64,000 nt of DNA from Rhizoctonia solani (GCF_016906535.1 NC_057370.1:2914001-2978000); one strand, 5' to 3'; shown: positions 46,169 to 57,114, counted from the stretch's first letter. Translations and numbers: made by a program. The notes: a model not told the origin generated them from the letters alone.

Positions 46169-47552
46169 TCACGTCACATGAATGGCCCAATGCAAAAAGG
46201 CAAACTCAGCACAGTCTACAAGGGACTTATGCTTTTTCCTCAACCGGAGAACCTCTCCTGGTAGCTTCACCGTCGGGTCGGGTGATAAAACGCCCAGGCC
46301 AGAATGGTACGTATATGCTATCAAACGTAATCAGCACCAACATCTTTTGAACAAGTTAACGGGAAGATGACTCACGCAACAGCAACAAACAATGGGTACG
46401 TATCCAGTCCATAGAACAACGATTCGGTCGTAGCCAGGTGTCCTCGGAAACCTTCAGACAGCTCAATGGTGCGGAACACCGATCGGATCTACGTGTACAC
46501 TGATTGAATGGACGTCGAAAGGAATAGCAGGCTCGATGACGTACCAAAATGCCAACGCAGCTCAATGCGAGTGCAGCCGCCAAGGTTTTCCAATTGCTGT
46601 ACCAGGGGACAGGAGGGTCGTGATGCCATATCTCCGGGGCAGACTTGTAAACGCGAATGAGAAAAACGATATAGAGTGCGCTGAAGAGTGCAAACGAAGC
46701 TAATTGCAGCGCGAGACCTGTTAAGAAGAGCTGTGTCCGTGTCAATAACCAACAAAGGCTATCCGTTAAACAGCGGAAGGACTTACCTTTTGCCCGATAC
46801 GGAGTTTGTCTGGGTCGTTGGTGGTTGACATGCCACCTCCACATGCCTACGAAGACGTCCAGTAACAAAACCGGAAGTGAAAATGGTTACGTACCTGAAC
46901 GGCAAAACTAAACACATCGGAGGCCAAGAATATCTTCATGACTCGGTCAGGGCGAATAAACAGGTACTGGCCCGCATTCAAATGGGTAACAAGCCGTCCA
47001 AGAAGAATGTAATCCGCTGCTAGGAAAGCGCACGGCTGCGCTCATTCTCAGAATTAGTATACAGTCATTTGGTCACAGACCAGGTTGAAGACTTACCGAC
47101 AAGACAACGAAAAGGTATTCCGCAATGTAGATTCCCTTTGAATGGGGATTTTTTGCCAGTCCTACGAGCCCAAGTAAAAGATTAGCCGACTGATACGCGC
47201 ATGTATGGATATCGCTACATACCAAACCTTAGTGCTAAGCCCACCGAAAAGGTATAAGACCCAATAACAAGACATAACATCCACTTGGCTCCCCATTTTC
47301 TCATACACAGCGCGAGAGCTGTAGCAGTGATGAAGTACAGTCCGAAGCTCACACCCGTCAAGACATTTGAGGGGATGTACCTCTGAAAGAATTCGGTCGA
47401 TAGGAGTAACACGTTGCATAGATAACATGATGACTTACCAACGGATTGTACGGATCATTGTATGGGTCAATGAATGGATCTCCGGGTGGTGGGAGGCCAG
47501 TCCTGGCACCTTGGACGACGCCAAGTAGAGCAAGTAAAGACAGAGAAAGCAT
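46169..47552 (-). CDS. RTA1-family multi-spanning membrane protein
   Basis: RTA1-like proteins are fungal seven-helix plasma-membrane proteins linked to lipid translocation and resistance to sterol-binding or amphiphilic compounds. The start at 47552 gives MLSLSLLALLGVVQGA, a signal-type hydrophobic segment, followed by a short luminal stretch DPFIDPYNDPYNPL. After introns the helices read NVLTGVSFGLYFITATALAL, LCLVIGSYTFSVGLALRFG, IAEYLFVVLSPCAFLAADYILLGRL, FLASDVFSFAVQACGGGM, LTGLALQLASFALFSALYIVF and the last near TLAAALALSCVGILI. The motif APCAFLAADY-LLGRL is shown here as SPCAFLAADYILLGRL, which is the family hallmark. The C-terminus is basic (RLRKKHK), ending at 46169. No frame slip was noticed. 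Confidence 0.85.
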
Positions 47553-48125
47553 ATTGCGGAGGAAGAGAAGGGGGGCCGGACAATATGTTCCCGAGCCACT
47601 CGGAGTATTATACCACGATGAAGCTGATTGCCAAGCGAGTTCACCGTGTGGGCAAGCTTTCGGGCCCCGGTGGATAATGCGATATCTTATAAATTATCTT
47701 TCCTTAAAATAGCCGTTGTGGCAGTGTTAGGCGCGCTCGGGGCAGATTCCATAAAAAGTGCAATACCTTTGCTTTTGGAGCGTATAAGAACGTGGGATAA
47801 TGAGTAAACCTACTTGTATGCACTTTGTTACACAGCAGATCCCTATAGAACAGTTCTTTTAATAGAGTTACAGAGCAAAGTGTGGTTGCTACTGGCTGTA
47901 CTCACACATTGAGACCATAAGCCATCACTCAAGTCCAAAATACCGCTATCTTACCATTGCAATAGATACTCATATTCGCTTTGGCTTTATAAACGAACTC
48001 AAGTCCAAGTCGCAAGGACAGGTCGAAGATCAATTGGGCCAGGCGCGTACTCACGTGACATGTCAACAAACCGCTCACTCGGGAGTTGATCCCAGCTCGA
48101 CGTCAACCGACCACATCTATCGAAA
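47553..48125. other. Shared promoter region between RTA1 and CENP-A genes
   Basis: 573 bases between two divergent start codons. No further gene is seen. It should contain both promoters. Confidence 0.55.
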
Positions 48126-48836
48126 ATGGTAACTACAATGCAATCTGAAGCTGGTCCATCCAAGCGCCGTCCTAGGCCCTCGGACGAAGATGAGGATATG
48201 GATGCAACTACACCCCCGCGAAAGAAGACAGCGACGGCCCGCAAGAGTACAGGTGGGAAGCCCCCTAGGAGGAGCAGTACGTCGAATTCAAAATCTAAAT
48301 GTGAGCCAAAATAGTTATTTTCTTGTACTGATTAGTTGAAGGCTCATTGGGCGGTAGCAAAGCAACAGGATGGCGACGACGACGAAGGCACCAAAAAGAA
48401 ACGACGGTATAGACCTGGAGTGCTCGCATTGCGCGAAATTAGACGTTACCAAAAGTCGACAGACCTGTTGATAGCTAAACTGCCGTTCTCCCGTGTGGTA
48501 AGCTTTAATTATCTGGTCTATTGCTTAATTTATTCTTTAACTGGATATGGTAACATACAGGTCCGCGAGGTTGCACAGGACATGACTACTCAAGCAGGCG
48601 GAGGCTACCCCGCCGGACTTCGATGGCAGAGCTCGGCACTTTTGGCACTCCAAGAAGCAACTGAAGCCTACCTTGTACATCTCTTTGAAGACACGTGCGT
48701 CCCCCAGTTTATCCCCGCGTGCTTCTTTGCCTCACCATACCCCCACTACAGAAACCTGTGCGCAATTCACGCCAAGCGTGTAACAATCATGCAAAGAGAT
48801 ATTCAACTCGCTCGACGAATTAGAGGTCGGATGTAA
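48126..48836 (+). CDS. CENP-A: Centromeric histone H3 variant (CENP-A/Cse4)
   Basis: Replaces histone H3 in centromeric nucleosomes and founds the kinetochore. The tail is unlike H3: a Lys/Pro/Asp-rich segment instead of the ARTKQTARK start. The histone fold is clear: [65 protein letters not shown] and [25 protein letters not shown]. The Trp in LRWQ and the enlarged loop 1 ([11 protein letters not shown] against three residues in H3) are CENP-A hallmarks of the centromere-targeting region. Introns lie at 48301-48335 (only 35 bp), at 48499-48561 and near 48695-48751. Exon 1 ends in phase 1, but exon 2 is in frame only from its first base, so a one-base error or an unseen splice choice exists near 48300-48340. 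The stop is TAA 48834-48836. It converges on the tubulin cofactor gene, 122 bp away. Confidence 0.93.
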
Positions 48837-48958
48837 ATACCGTTATGTTCTGGGATTTTGGGTATTTATGCTTTAGTTCTGTCATGTATAATAGGATTTA
48901 GTTAAAAGCTAGATGTTATCGATATCCATTCTAGTCGTGTCTATATACGCATCTACAT

Positions 48959-49479
48959 CTATACATTAGCCTCTTCCAACTGAGTTTCGGCGGCTAAGAA
49001 GTCTTGATCATTCTCGAATGCCGGAACTGTTCGTGCGTAGACCTATTTCCCGAATATTGTTCGTTTGTTCGTCACCAAGCCACGAATGAACTTACCACAA
49101 GCTCGCGCAACTCAATAATCGCTTTAGCCAATCGATTCTCCGAGTCGGGAATCATCTTTTCTCCCTCCTCAATATCTTTTTCTAAATAAACCAGTAAATG
49201 AGCAATAAGGACAACACACGAGAGAGAGAGAGAGAGAGAGAGAGACGTACGGCATTCTTGATATCGTATTCATCAGCCCCTTCAGCAACTAATTTGTCCA
49301 ACTTGCTTTTGAGCTGCAGAGCCTCTTGACGGTACATGTTGTGTTCTTTCCACAACCTATCCATCGAACCATCGGCCAACGCGTCCAAGAGGAACAAGTC
49401 GGTCGGACACATACCGTTTAACAGATCCCGTCTTGATCTTCATTTGCCTCCTAACATTATCGATGTCACTTTGACTCAT
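48959..49479 (-). CDS. TBCA: Tubulin-folding cofactor A
   Basis: Small helical chaperone that holds beta-tubulin during tubulin heterodimer assembly in the cytoplasm. The start at 49479 gives MSQSDIDNVRRQMKIKTGSVKR, and after an intron LWKEHNMYRQEALQLKSKLDKLVAEGADEYDIKNA. After a CT-rich intron come KDIEEGEKMIPDSENRLAKAIIELRELV and a last exon VYARTVPAFENDQDFLAAETQLEEANV, ending at 48959. This is the full three-helix family pattern of about 115 residues. The frame between the second and third exons needs one more A in the A-run at about 49184. It shares a 159-bp divergent promoter with BCD1. Confidence 0.92.
49220..49245. repeat. (GA)13 microsatellite inside a TBCA intron
   Basis: Thirteen perfect GA units on the plus strand. 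On the coding strand it is a CT run inside the second TBCA intron, starting two bases after the donor gtacgt. It is expected to be length-polymorphic. Confidence 0.95.
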
Positions 49480-49638
49480 GGTGGTGGCGAGAGTAACGAT
49501 TGGGATAAATGCAATAACGAAGCTACGCTCTGACGCGCGCTGAGATTCCAGACTCGATCACGTGAGAGTGGGAATTGAATCTTAAAAGTCAAAGCCCCAG
49601 AAATTGACGTCGACTGTTAAAATTTGGTTCTTAGCGAA
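49480..49638. promoter_or_regulatory. 159-bp divergent promoter between TBCA and BCD1
   Basis: The two start codons face away from each other across 159 bp, so both promoters must overlap here. No TATA box is evident. A cacgtg E-box-like palindrome-containing string (tcacgtgaga) occurs at about 49559-49568. Confidence 0.5.
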
Positions 49639-50730
49639 ATGTCTGAACCGGTGCCTGGCCCATCTACTGTCAGTCAATGTGCGCTCTGCTCTCAACCTTC
49701 AAAGTATACTTGTCCACGATGCAGCGTAAAAACATGCTCCCTTGTTTGTTCTAAATCCCATAAATCCAAAGACAACTGCTCTGGCGAAAGAGACAAGGCT
49801 AAATATGTCCCCATGAATGAGTATGGCTGGGGAGCCCTAGCGGATGACTATAGTTACTTGGAGGATTTGGGGAGGAATGTTGCTACTTGGGGGAGGGATT
49901 TGAGCAAAGGGAAGGGGAAATGGAAGGGGAGGAGTCCAAAGTTAGAGGCCTTGAGGGTCCAGCTTGCTACGAGGGACATCAAGATTCAATTTGTCGCAGA
50001 AGGGATGGAAAAGAGGAGGCTAAATCAGAGCTCCTGGGATCCTAGGTAAGTATATTGCGCTCATATGTATTTAACTAAATTTAATTTGGAACAGAACAAG
50101 ACGATCAATCTAACAGTAGAATTTATTTTCCATCTCCAAGGCTCACAGCCTATCCGAATCCTCACGCACAGAAATAATCTGTCTGCACCCCTTGAGACTT
50201 CTCTTGCTTCACATCTTAAGCATAAATCAGACGTTCCGGCCGACATACTAAGCTTGATGACCACAAATGGCTCACAGATATTATACACAATCGCACGAAA
50301 CCAAACTTCCGGGACAAGAAACCAAATATCAAGCACCTACACTTGCTATCCGCTTGGGCTCGACATCCGCTGCTGCGAGGCCGAAAATTCGAAAAGTGTT
50401 TTACCCACTTGACCCCAATAGGTCGCTGCAGGAGTGCCTAAAGGGACAAGAAATGGTCGAATATCCTACCATTGACGTATTTGCTTCAAAGACCGTATTC
50501 TGGCAAGTAGGTTGGGTGAGCTGGGCGAAAATGGGGTTGAGATCCGGGAGGAACCTCCATTGAAGAAGAGAAAGACAGACACTGGTATTGGAGGGCTGGT
50601 CGGATATGGAGATGATAGCCAGTCGGACTCGGACGTAAGTCACGGGGCAGGCTCGGAGGAAGAAGGAATTGGGATTTTAGGGGGCTATGAGAGCGCCGAG
50701 GATGTAGATGAAGGCCTCGGAGAGAGCTAG
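49639..50730 (+). CDS. BCD1: Box C/D snoRNP assembly protein BCD1 (HIT zinc finger)
   Basis: Nuclear assembly factor for box C/D snoRNPs. The start at 49639 gives MSEPVPGPS, then the HIT-type zinc finger CALC-x8-CPRC-x4-CSLVCSKSH-x6-C (residues about 14-46), followed by the family's KYVPMNEYGW and DDYSYLEDLGR. After an intron (about 50046-50093), NKTINLTVEFIFH opens the second domain. The rest is a mixed region ending in acidic Ser/Glu-rich sequence (LKKRKTD, then SEEEGIGILGGYESAEDVDEGLGES) at TAG 50728-50730. The phase at the first intron is off by one base, and a further slip lies between about 50250 and 50510, because the reading frame changes before the C-terminal block. The 3' end is 93 bp from the end of DRE2. 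Confidence 0.82.
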
Positions 50731-50823
50731 ATAGCAATAACCATAGTGCAATATGCCTTGTTAACATATACGATACAAAGTACGAACCAAGCCAGGTCCC
50801 AAAACTGAACAGCAACTCTACAC

Positions 50824-51816
50824 CTAGATATCATCCATCCCAGCATCGATCTCCACCTTTTGGCCTGGCTGGAAGGCGGGAAGACCTACGGAGTATTTGT
50901 CAGTAATCGTTTAAAGGGTTGGGTTTAGTCATAAAAGATGATGAGCGTCATAAGAAATGAGTAAAGAAACGAGAGCTTACCAAGATAAGGACAGCTAGCG
51001 CATCTGAATGCATCTCCCAAGAAACAGCTTCCACAGCTGCTCGTAGCTTTCGGAGCGGCTTTTGCAGCCGCGATGAGCTTGGCCTTTTCATCTCCGCTCA
51101 CAGCACGCGCATTTCCGTCTACCATCCCGTCCAGCATCACAACTGCCTCGGCGGCCTCGACTTCGGCCAGCCCACATGTGCAGCCCTTGCACGCGCGCTT
51201 TCGACGAGGGCCATTCGCGGTTGGCGGTTCGCAAGTCGGTACGGGCCTGGCCTTGTCTGCTGCAGTCAGCAACGAATCCGGGTCAATCGTGTTCGTTGAA
51301 GGGGCGTTGAGGGCCCACAAAGCTGCTTTGGCCGCCTTGTCTCTCTTTGGAAGCTTGATTGCAGCTGCAGTGGCTGGCGCCTGCGCTACCAAAGTCCCAT
51401 TCGTCTGAGAAACGACTTGCAATCCAGCAGCGCGTACATCTGACTCGAATGATTGCGGGGGGTTCGTAAAGTGAACTTTGCCATTTGGGACGATGGCTTT
51501 GGCTAGGGTTGTTGCGAGGAAATGCAATTGGGCTGCGGCGGCTGCATAATCCGCCTCGGTCAAAAGGACGTGTGCGGAAGAGTACTTGGGCGACAATACG
51601 GTTCCTTTATTTCTTGTAAATCTAGATCGTGAGCCACGGTGAAAATTACTCACCTGCGTCAAGGATGCGATCCAATATCTGCCTTTCCACAGCACCGGAG
51701 CCCAATGACTTCAGCTCTTCACTCTGAGCCAGTTCAGTGATCAAAGACTGGTACCGTCCATCTTGAGCAGTTCCGAGAGATCCAACGACTAGAGCAGGTC
51801 CAACAGCTGTAGTCAT
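50824..51816 (-). CDS. DRE2: Anamorsin/DRE2, cytosolic Fe-S cluster assembly protein
   Basis: Electron-transfer partner in cytosolic iron-sulfur protein assembly. The start at 51816 ([15 protein letters not shown]) opens a methyltransferase-like N-terminal domain, spliced at the intron starting at about 51652 to [12 protein letters not shown]. The C-terminal Fe-S region is complete. The first motif is [24 protein letters not shown], a Cys-x-rich 2Fe-2S site. The second is [21 protein letters not shown] with the two Cys-x2-Cys pairs, spliced by a last intron to [20 protein letters not shown]. The stop is at 50824. All splice phases agree and no slip is seen. It shares a 166-bp divergent promoter with the HEI10-like gene. 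Confidence 0.95.
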
Positions 51817-51982
51817 GGTGGTGGTACAGTAAGCAATCCGAATACCTTGCTGGTCGGCCGAGGCAGAAAGATATCCGCTCGGAGCCCATCAGTGGCTATG
51901 TAGCGATTCATAAGCAAAGTGGTGTGGAGGCGATTTGAAAATCGCCAACCATCTGGCTTTCGCTTCTGCTGATTGGCCAAGA

Positions 51983-53530
51983 ATGGAGACTGACCTAAAG
52001 TGCAATCGACTAACTTGTAGGACGGTATTGACCGACAAGGCGATTGTTACCAATTGTTCCCGTGAGTGTTTATACGCGGCTAGAGACTATGTTAATTGTG
52101 CTGATGCGCCAGCACAGATATCTTTTGTGGTACGTTCGCCAGACTGAGCGGTTCACATGCCGAAGAGCTCATGCCTTGTTTGAATTCAAGTCGATTGCGC
52201 TAACGAGTTGTTCGGGACCCACAAATCTGTCCCGCATGCGATTCTGCTTTACCTGAACCGTGAGTGCTTTGACTGTTCCAACTTTTTCGTTTCTTAAATG
52301 GGCTCCATAGAGACGATGTAGTGTGGGTGCCTCTTCCCTCGCTATATTTTCGGTATTGAATTTAAATTAGGTATGCACTTTGCATCCTACAAACGACTAT
52401 AAAACCGTATGTGTTACTCTTATTCCTTTTCTGGAGATTTGTCGAGCTTCTACGAGTCGGTGTTATCCGGGCTAAGTCCCTCGGTCATCCTTGAAATCAG
52501 TAGTCGTATGGTTGTCTTTTATATCCTTCCGTACCATCCTGAATTCATTGTCTACTCGTAGAGCAATTGCATTTTGGCAGTACCAATCCATCAAGAAAGG
52601 TATTTCCGCGCATACATTCGCTTCTTTATCCGTATAAGCTCTCTTTCTCTTGCTCTATTAGCTCGTTCCAAGCCGCGATTCTCAAGAACCTCAACGAACG
52701 GAATGCGCATTTACAGAAACAGCTAGATAACGTCGTGCGTGAAGGTAAAATCTTGCTTTATTATCCCTCATAAACTACGCTTATACTCGAGGGACTAGCA
52801 AACAGCGAATTAGTTTGCTGAACAACAAGCTCACCAGTAAGTTCTCGCGTTTAAACCGTCTCATAAGTTCAGACCAATCATTTGCACAGGCGTAGAGCGA
52901 GATCTCGAAACCGAACGCCGGAAATGCCGGGACCTTGCAGAATCCACACGGGAAAAAGACAAAGAATACCAAAAACTTAAAGTATGTCCGCCTGGCTCCG
53001 AGTCGCTTGTTGCTTGCCGCTTGCTCATGCGAGAGCAAACAGTCCCAATACGACGTTCTCAAGCGAAAGACTATACTAGCGCCTGATACATTGGCCACGG
53101 CCGCTGCGAACGAGGCAGCTCACCAGTTGGCTATGAATCGGACGGCATCGCCTGCTGAGCAACAGGGAGCGGGAGGGTTACGAGACATTGCTGGTGGGAT
53201 GAATGCTAATCGGGTACGTTACCTCTTCTCTTCCCACCCATTCCCATTCCCATTTCTCTCGCCTCCTCGTCATGCATTCACCGCTCGAAAGGTCCAACGC
53301 ACTCCCCTCCGCCAAGCGCAAGCCCAGCTCTCAGGCGGCGGATTGATCCCCAGCCTACTCGCGCATTCTCTTCTGCCTCGGCTGGCACTGGCATCCCTCG
53401 TCGCTCGGTCATCGGCACAGGAAACAGAGCCTTTCAACCAAACCGCACGCTATCCGCCTCGATCTCTGGCTCGGACACCGATCACGGAGAGAGGCGAGTG
53501 TATTTCAGAGTGTGGCGGCGCGTTTGCTAA
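51983..53530 (+). CDS. HEI10: HEI10/CCNB1IP1-like RING E3 ligase (meiotic crossover factor)
   Basis: RING-type ubiquitin/SUMO ligase family that marks crossover sites in meiosis. Short exons build the N-terminus. METDLKCNRLTCRT, then NCSHIFC (assembled by an intron ending before 52113), DCANELFG and PACDSALPEP together form a C3HC4-like RING. Next comes SVLSGLSPSVILEISSR, the family block AIAFWQYQSI and FQAAILKNLNERNAHLQKQLDNVVRE. A coiled coil (ERDLETERRKCRDLAESTREKDKEYQKL) and a Ser/Arg/Gly-rich tail follow. Slips of one base occur near 52232 (before the RING Cys pair), at the exon junction near 52560 and in the tail, so the exact stop (53530 or 53546) is uncertain. The pattern of RING, then coiled coil, then disordered tail is diagnostic. 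Confidence 0.82.
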
Positions 53531-53838
53531 AGCTCGTAAGTTTTAGACCCGCCAGACCCGTTCGAGCGTATTACAAAACTAAACGAAAAGACTACTCTCC
53601 AATATGATCGCACTTGATTCACAAAAAGAAAACGAAACGAGGGGTGTACCGATACTACTATGTGTTCACAATAGATCCAAGAGTCTGATCTGAAACGAAA
53701 ACGAGCGTGAAAAAAAAAGAAAAAGAAAAAGAGTAGAGACGAACAAAAAACGAAATGAAACGAGAGGTGAAGTGTCTGAACGAGGCGTACTGAATTTATA
53801 ATACTCCTTCCACCCATCCCCATCCCAGCCATCCTGGC
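53531..53838. other. Intergenic region between convergent genes
   Basis: About 300 bases with an A/G-rich stretch near 53708-53760, on the minus strand a T/C-rich tract. It is expected to contain both terminators. No gene. Confidence 0.5.
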
Positions 53839-56800
53839 TCAGCCGTACTCGTGCCCTACACTGCCATTCATTCGCCTCTCATCCTCCAAATAGGCACTAA
53901 TCGCATCGATCTCATGGCCACCCGCACGATCCAGGTAGCCCTGCAGCACAGTCCGGTCCACATGCGGAAACACATCGCAAGTTCAATGTTCCCTCCCCCT
54001 CCTCCTCCACCACCACCACCGTGCCCAATGACGCTACCTCCGCCATTCGCATACCCCATTGCCGAACTGGCCCGACTCCCGCGATCACGATAGCTATCCC
54101 GGCTGTACACACTCCCTCTCGATCCCGATACGACGACAAGTGCGGCTCGGGGCTCCGCATCCCGCCGCTCTGGCTGGGGGACAGGGGCGGTAAATCGGAG
54201 TGACGACGCCGTGTCCGTTTGACGAAGGGAGCGGATCGAGACTGGTCGGCCGTCGCCCGAGGGCGACATGGTCTGGAACGAACTCTGCCCCCGATCATGA
54301 TCACGCTCGCTCGAGGGTGAGGATGCAACGTCGTATGCGCATACGAGTGTCCGCTGTCCGACGCGCCGTCGTCGGTCCCTCCTCTTCCCCTCCCCCCCTA
54401 CTCCCGCCCGGGCCACGCTTGTCTGGTCGTGCGCGCGGTCCACCGGGTATTGTGGGCGGAGCGCTGAGCGTGACCGGTTTACCGACCGGGAGCTCGCCGT
54501 ACGCAGGCGCGCCGCTGCCCCGGTCCGCAGCGCATGCGGTTTACGCGCCTGCTGCACCCAATCTGTCCCTCTCCCGGCGCACACTCGCTTTCCGCCGATA
54601 TGTGAAAAGAGCCCGATTCCGCAGCGCATGCGGTTTACGCGCCTGCTGCATGACCAATCTGTCCCTCTCCCGGCGCACACTCGCTTTCCGCCCGATATGT
54701 GAAAAGAGCCCGATGGAGCCGACTTTGGCCTTCATTCCGGGCGTGGGCGCGGCGTTGGTCCGGGGCTCGGCGGACCGGATCCCAATGTCCTTGGCGAGCG
54801 AGGGGTAAGGAAGCGAGGGCGGCGGGGCACCCGAGAGAGGAGGCGAGCTGGAGCGGACGGAGATGTTGGTCGCGACGTATGCGTCCGGTCTGACTGCAAA
54901 TGTCACTTCTGAGCCGACGGATCCGCCCGAGACGTGGCGTGGTTGCTGGCGTCGCGTCCCAGGACCGTGGGGCCCGAATGTGGAGTGTTGCGCACTCGGG
55001 GAGGTTGGGTTGGAGGTATTGGGAGGGTCGGGACCAGGTTTAACTGTGCAATCGTGAGTTTCCTCGAGAGAGTAAAGGTAAATGCCGGAAACTCACCTCG
55101 GCCTTTCATGAACCCAACCCAATACGCCAGTCCCGAATCTTCAGCGAGTTGGTTAATCTTCCGGACGTATCCCTGTGTGCGTTCAGAGCTCGTTTTCATT
55201 TTCAGCACCTCTGCGAAATAGAAGCTCTCAGGCAGAGCCGACCCCGGTTGTCGGAATTTGAGGTGATCGGTCGTCGTTTGGGTTGATCGAGGAGAGGTTG
55301 GGAGTCGGGGGGAACGAGGGGAATGTGCACTTCGGGGGAGGACAGGTCCGAGTGCTGTTCATAAGAGCTTCGTGTGATCAATGGTACATTGCTGGACTGG
55401 CGGGGTTTTTCAGGCGACCTGGACCGGGGGAGAAAACCGCGCTTCATTTAATTTTCGAGACGACCGGTATGTTGCTGCTGCTCCTCGGCCAACGGGAGAG
55501 TCCCCCGTGCGAGCAACCGGCGAGTCGTTAAAGGTTCGAGCGATGGGGACCCAGCGCCGGAACCGTTTCGTGTATGGGGACTGGCACTGCGTGCTGAACC
55601 ACCCATGACCTGCCCAACGCGGCTCTTACTGCTCCCACTGCCGCTGCCACTCCCTGGAGAAACTTCCCTGGGCCTCGGCTTCTCAGGGGAAGAGTCCCTC
55701 GCAACGATCCCAGGTTTCTCAGGTGACAAGTCGCGCAAGCGGTGCTTCTGGAGACCTGGTAGCATCGCTGGCGGTCGCATGCTCGGAGCCAGCTCGCGGG
55801 AACTCGGAGACACTTGGTTTGGGCGAGGCACGAGCGAGATCGGAGAGGCTCGGTTTAGGCGAGTTCCGTGCGCTGGGGGCACGTGAAAAGTCGGCGAGAC
55901 TGGTTCGGGGCGAAGGTCGGAATTCGCGGATGGTGTGATCGTGGTGGGTGAGACTCGGATGGGGGGAGTGGGTCGGCGATTTGGCTGTTGACGGGGGTCT
56001 GTCATCGTCTGGCGGTGGGGGGTCAAGACTCATGTCTGAGAGTGCGGATCCAACGGTGGCGATGAGATCGAGCATTTCCTCGGACGCGTCTCGAGACGGG
56101 TTGGTATAGTGTGACTTGGATGACTGGGTATAGTGTGAGTTTGACGAGGGAGTATGGACAGAGGTGACCGAAGGAGTAGTGGTGTGTGTGCGAGTCGAGC
56201 GAGAGGTAATGGTACCGCTCCGTGTGGGCCGTGTGCTGCCTTCATCTGGGTCGTCTTCGTCGAGCGAGCCGAGTGGACTAAAGTATCCGCGCTCATCGCT
56301 GGCAGCCGAATCGGGCAATCCGTCGATACGCGAGTGGGACGAGTGCGGGACAAGCACCGAGTGCGCTGGGAACGCACCTTCTCGTCGGTGCGAGGACCCG
56401 CTGGGCTCTGCAAGTTCCTCGCGTGGGGTGACGCGCCTGGATAAACACATACATATACATATATATTAGATACCATGGCACAACAACACTCACTCGGTGC
56501 TCGAGTCGGACACAGCACGATCGAGTAGTCCGAGTTGCCGCGGACGATGGGGCGGGTGCGAGCGTGCAGTCTCGGTGGCTGTGGCTGTGGCGAGGGAGCG
56601 AAAGGACGTCGAGGGGCTGTTTTTGGGCGGCGGAGAGGACAGTCGGGGTGGTCGTGGGGGTGGAGCGGTGCGGGCGGGCCGGGGAGGGTGTCTGGCGTCG
56701 TCCGAGGTGCGGGCAGCGGTGTCGGGGGCAACAAGGGCGACGCGCGAGGGCTGGAAGCGACGTCCGAGGTCGGGGGAATGGGTGTCCATGTCGAGCTCGA

Positions 56801-56935
56801 CGACGTGCAAGCTGCGGTTGATGGTGTCTTGCTTGCTCGGCCGTGTCGTGCGCGGAACAGGCTGCTCCTCGTAGTAATACTCCAGCAACTGGTCCGTCGT
56901 CTGTCGTTCAGCAAGGGCCCTGCCGTCGTGTCACA
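53839..56935 (-). CDS. Ser/Pro-rich protein with C-terminal CUE-like domain
   Basis: Function unknown. On the minus strand the first recognisable sequence is LAERQTTDQLLEYYYEEQPVPR (about 56910-56845); the true start exon was not found. A long low-complexity region rich in Ser, Pro, Arg and Thr follows, with many repeated SPxK/RxS elements, such as DLSPEKPGI, DSSPEKPRPREVSP and LPRSRSPEKPR. Downstream a helical block KMKTSSERTQGYVRKINQLAEDSGLAYWVGFMKGRG (55200-55100) looks conserved. Near the end, after a Gly run (53995-54020), reading past a one-base slip near 53972 gives FPHVDRTVLQGYLDRAGG followed by HEIDAISAYLEDERR. This has the MFP and leucine pattern of a CUE ubiquitin-binding domain. 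The stop is then 53839. Several other slips occur. A 94/97-bp tandem duplication lies inside (54524-54714). Confidence 0.62.
54524..54714. repeat. Tandem direct duplication, unit 94-97 bp, inside the CUE-like gene
   Basis: Copy 1 is 54524-54617 and copy 2 is 54618-54714. Copies match except for two short indels (ca against catga, and ccgcc against ccgccc). The unit length differs between copies and is not a multiple of three in copy 1, so it disturbs the reading frame. Confidence 0.93.
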
Positions 56936-57114
56936 AATCTAAATCTCAGCACAATCTCCCCTTGCACATGAAACAAAACGAAACACTCGTACGCATTGCC
57001 GATTACCTCACGAACCAAAGAAACGAGGGGGTCCTCGAAAAGAACTCGATTCGCACCCTGTCAACGCCATATATCACACAATTTCAAATTAATGCCTATA
57101 TACATCCATATGTG

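Noticed and set aside
53868..54680. Continuous 270-codon frame reading through the 94/97-bp duplication
   Set aside because: Its repeated Cys/Arg block is produced by the duplication itself and it ends without the CUE-like pattern, so it is not taken as the true protein end.
56030..56914. 294-codon minus-strand open frame overlapping the CUE-like gene start
   Set aside because: The alternative frame (LAERQTTDQLLEYYYEE and following) is more protein-like; the 294-codon frame is rich in Pro/Arg/His from GC-rich DNA.
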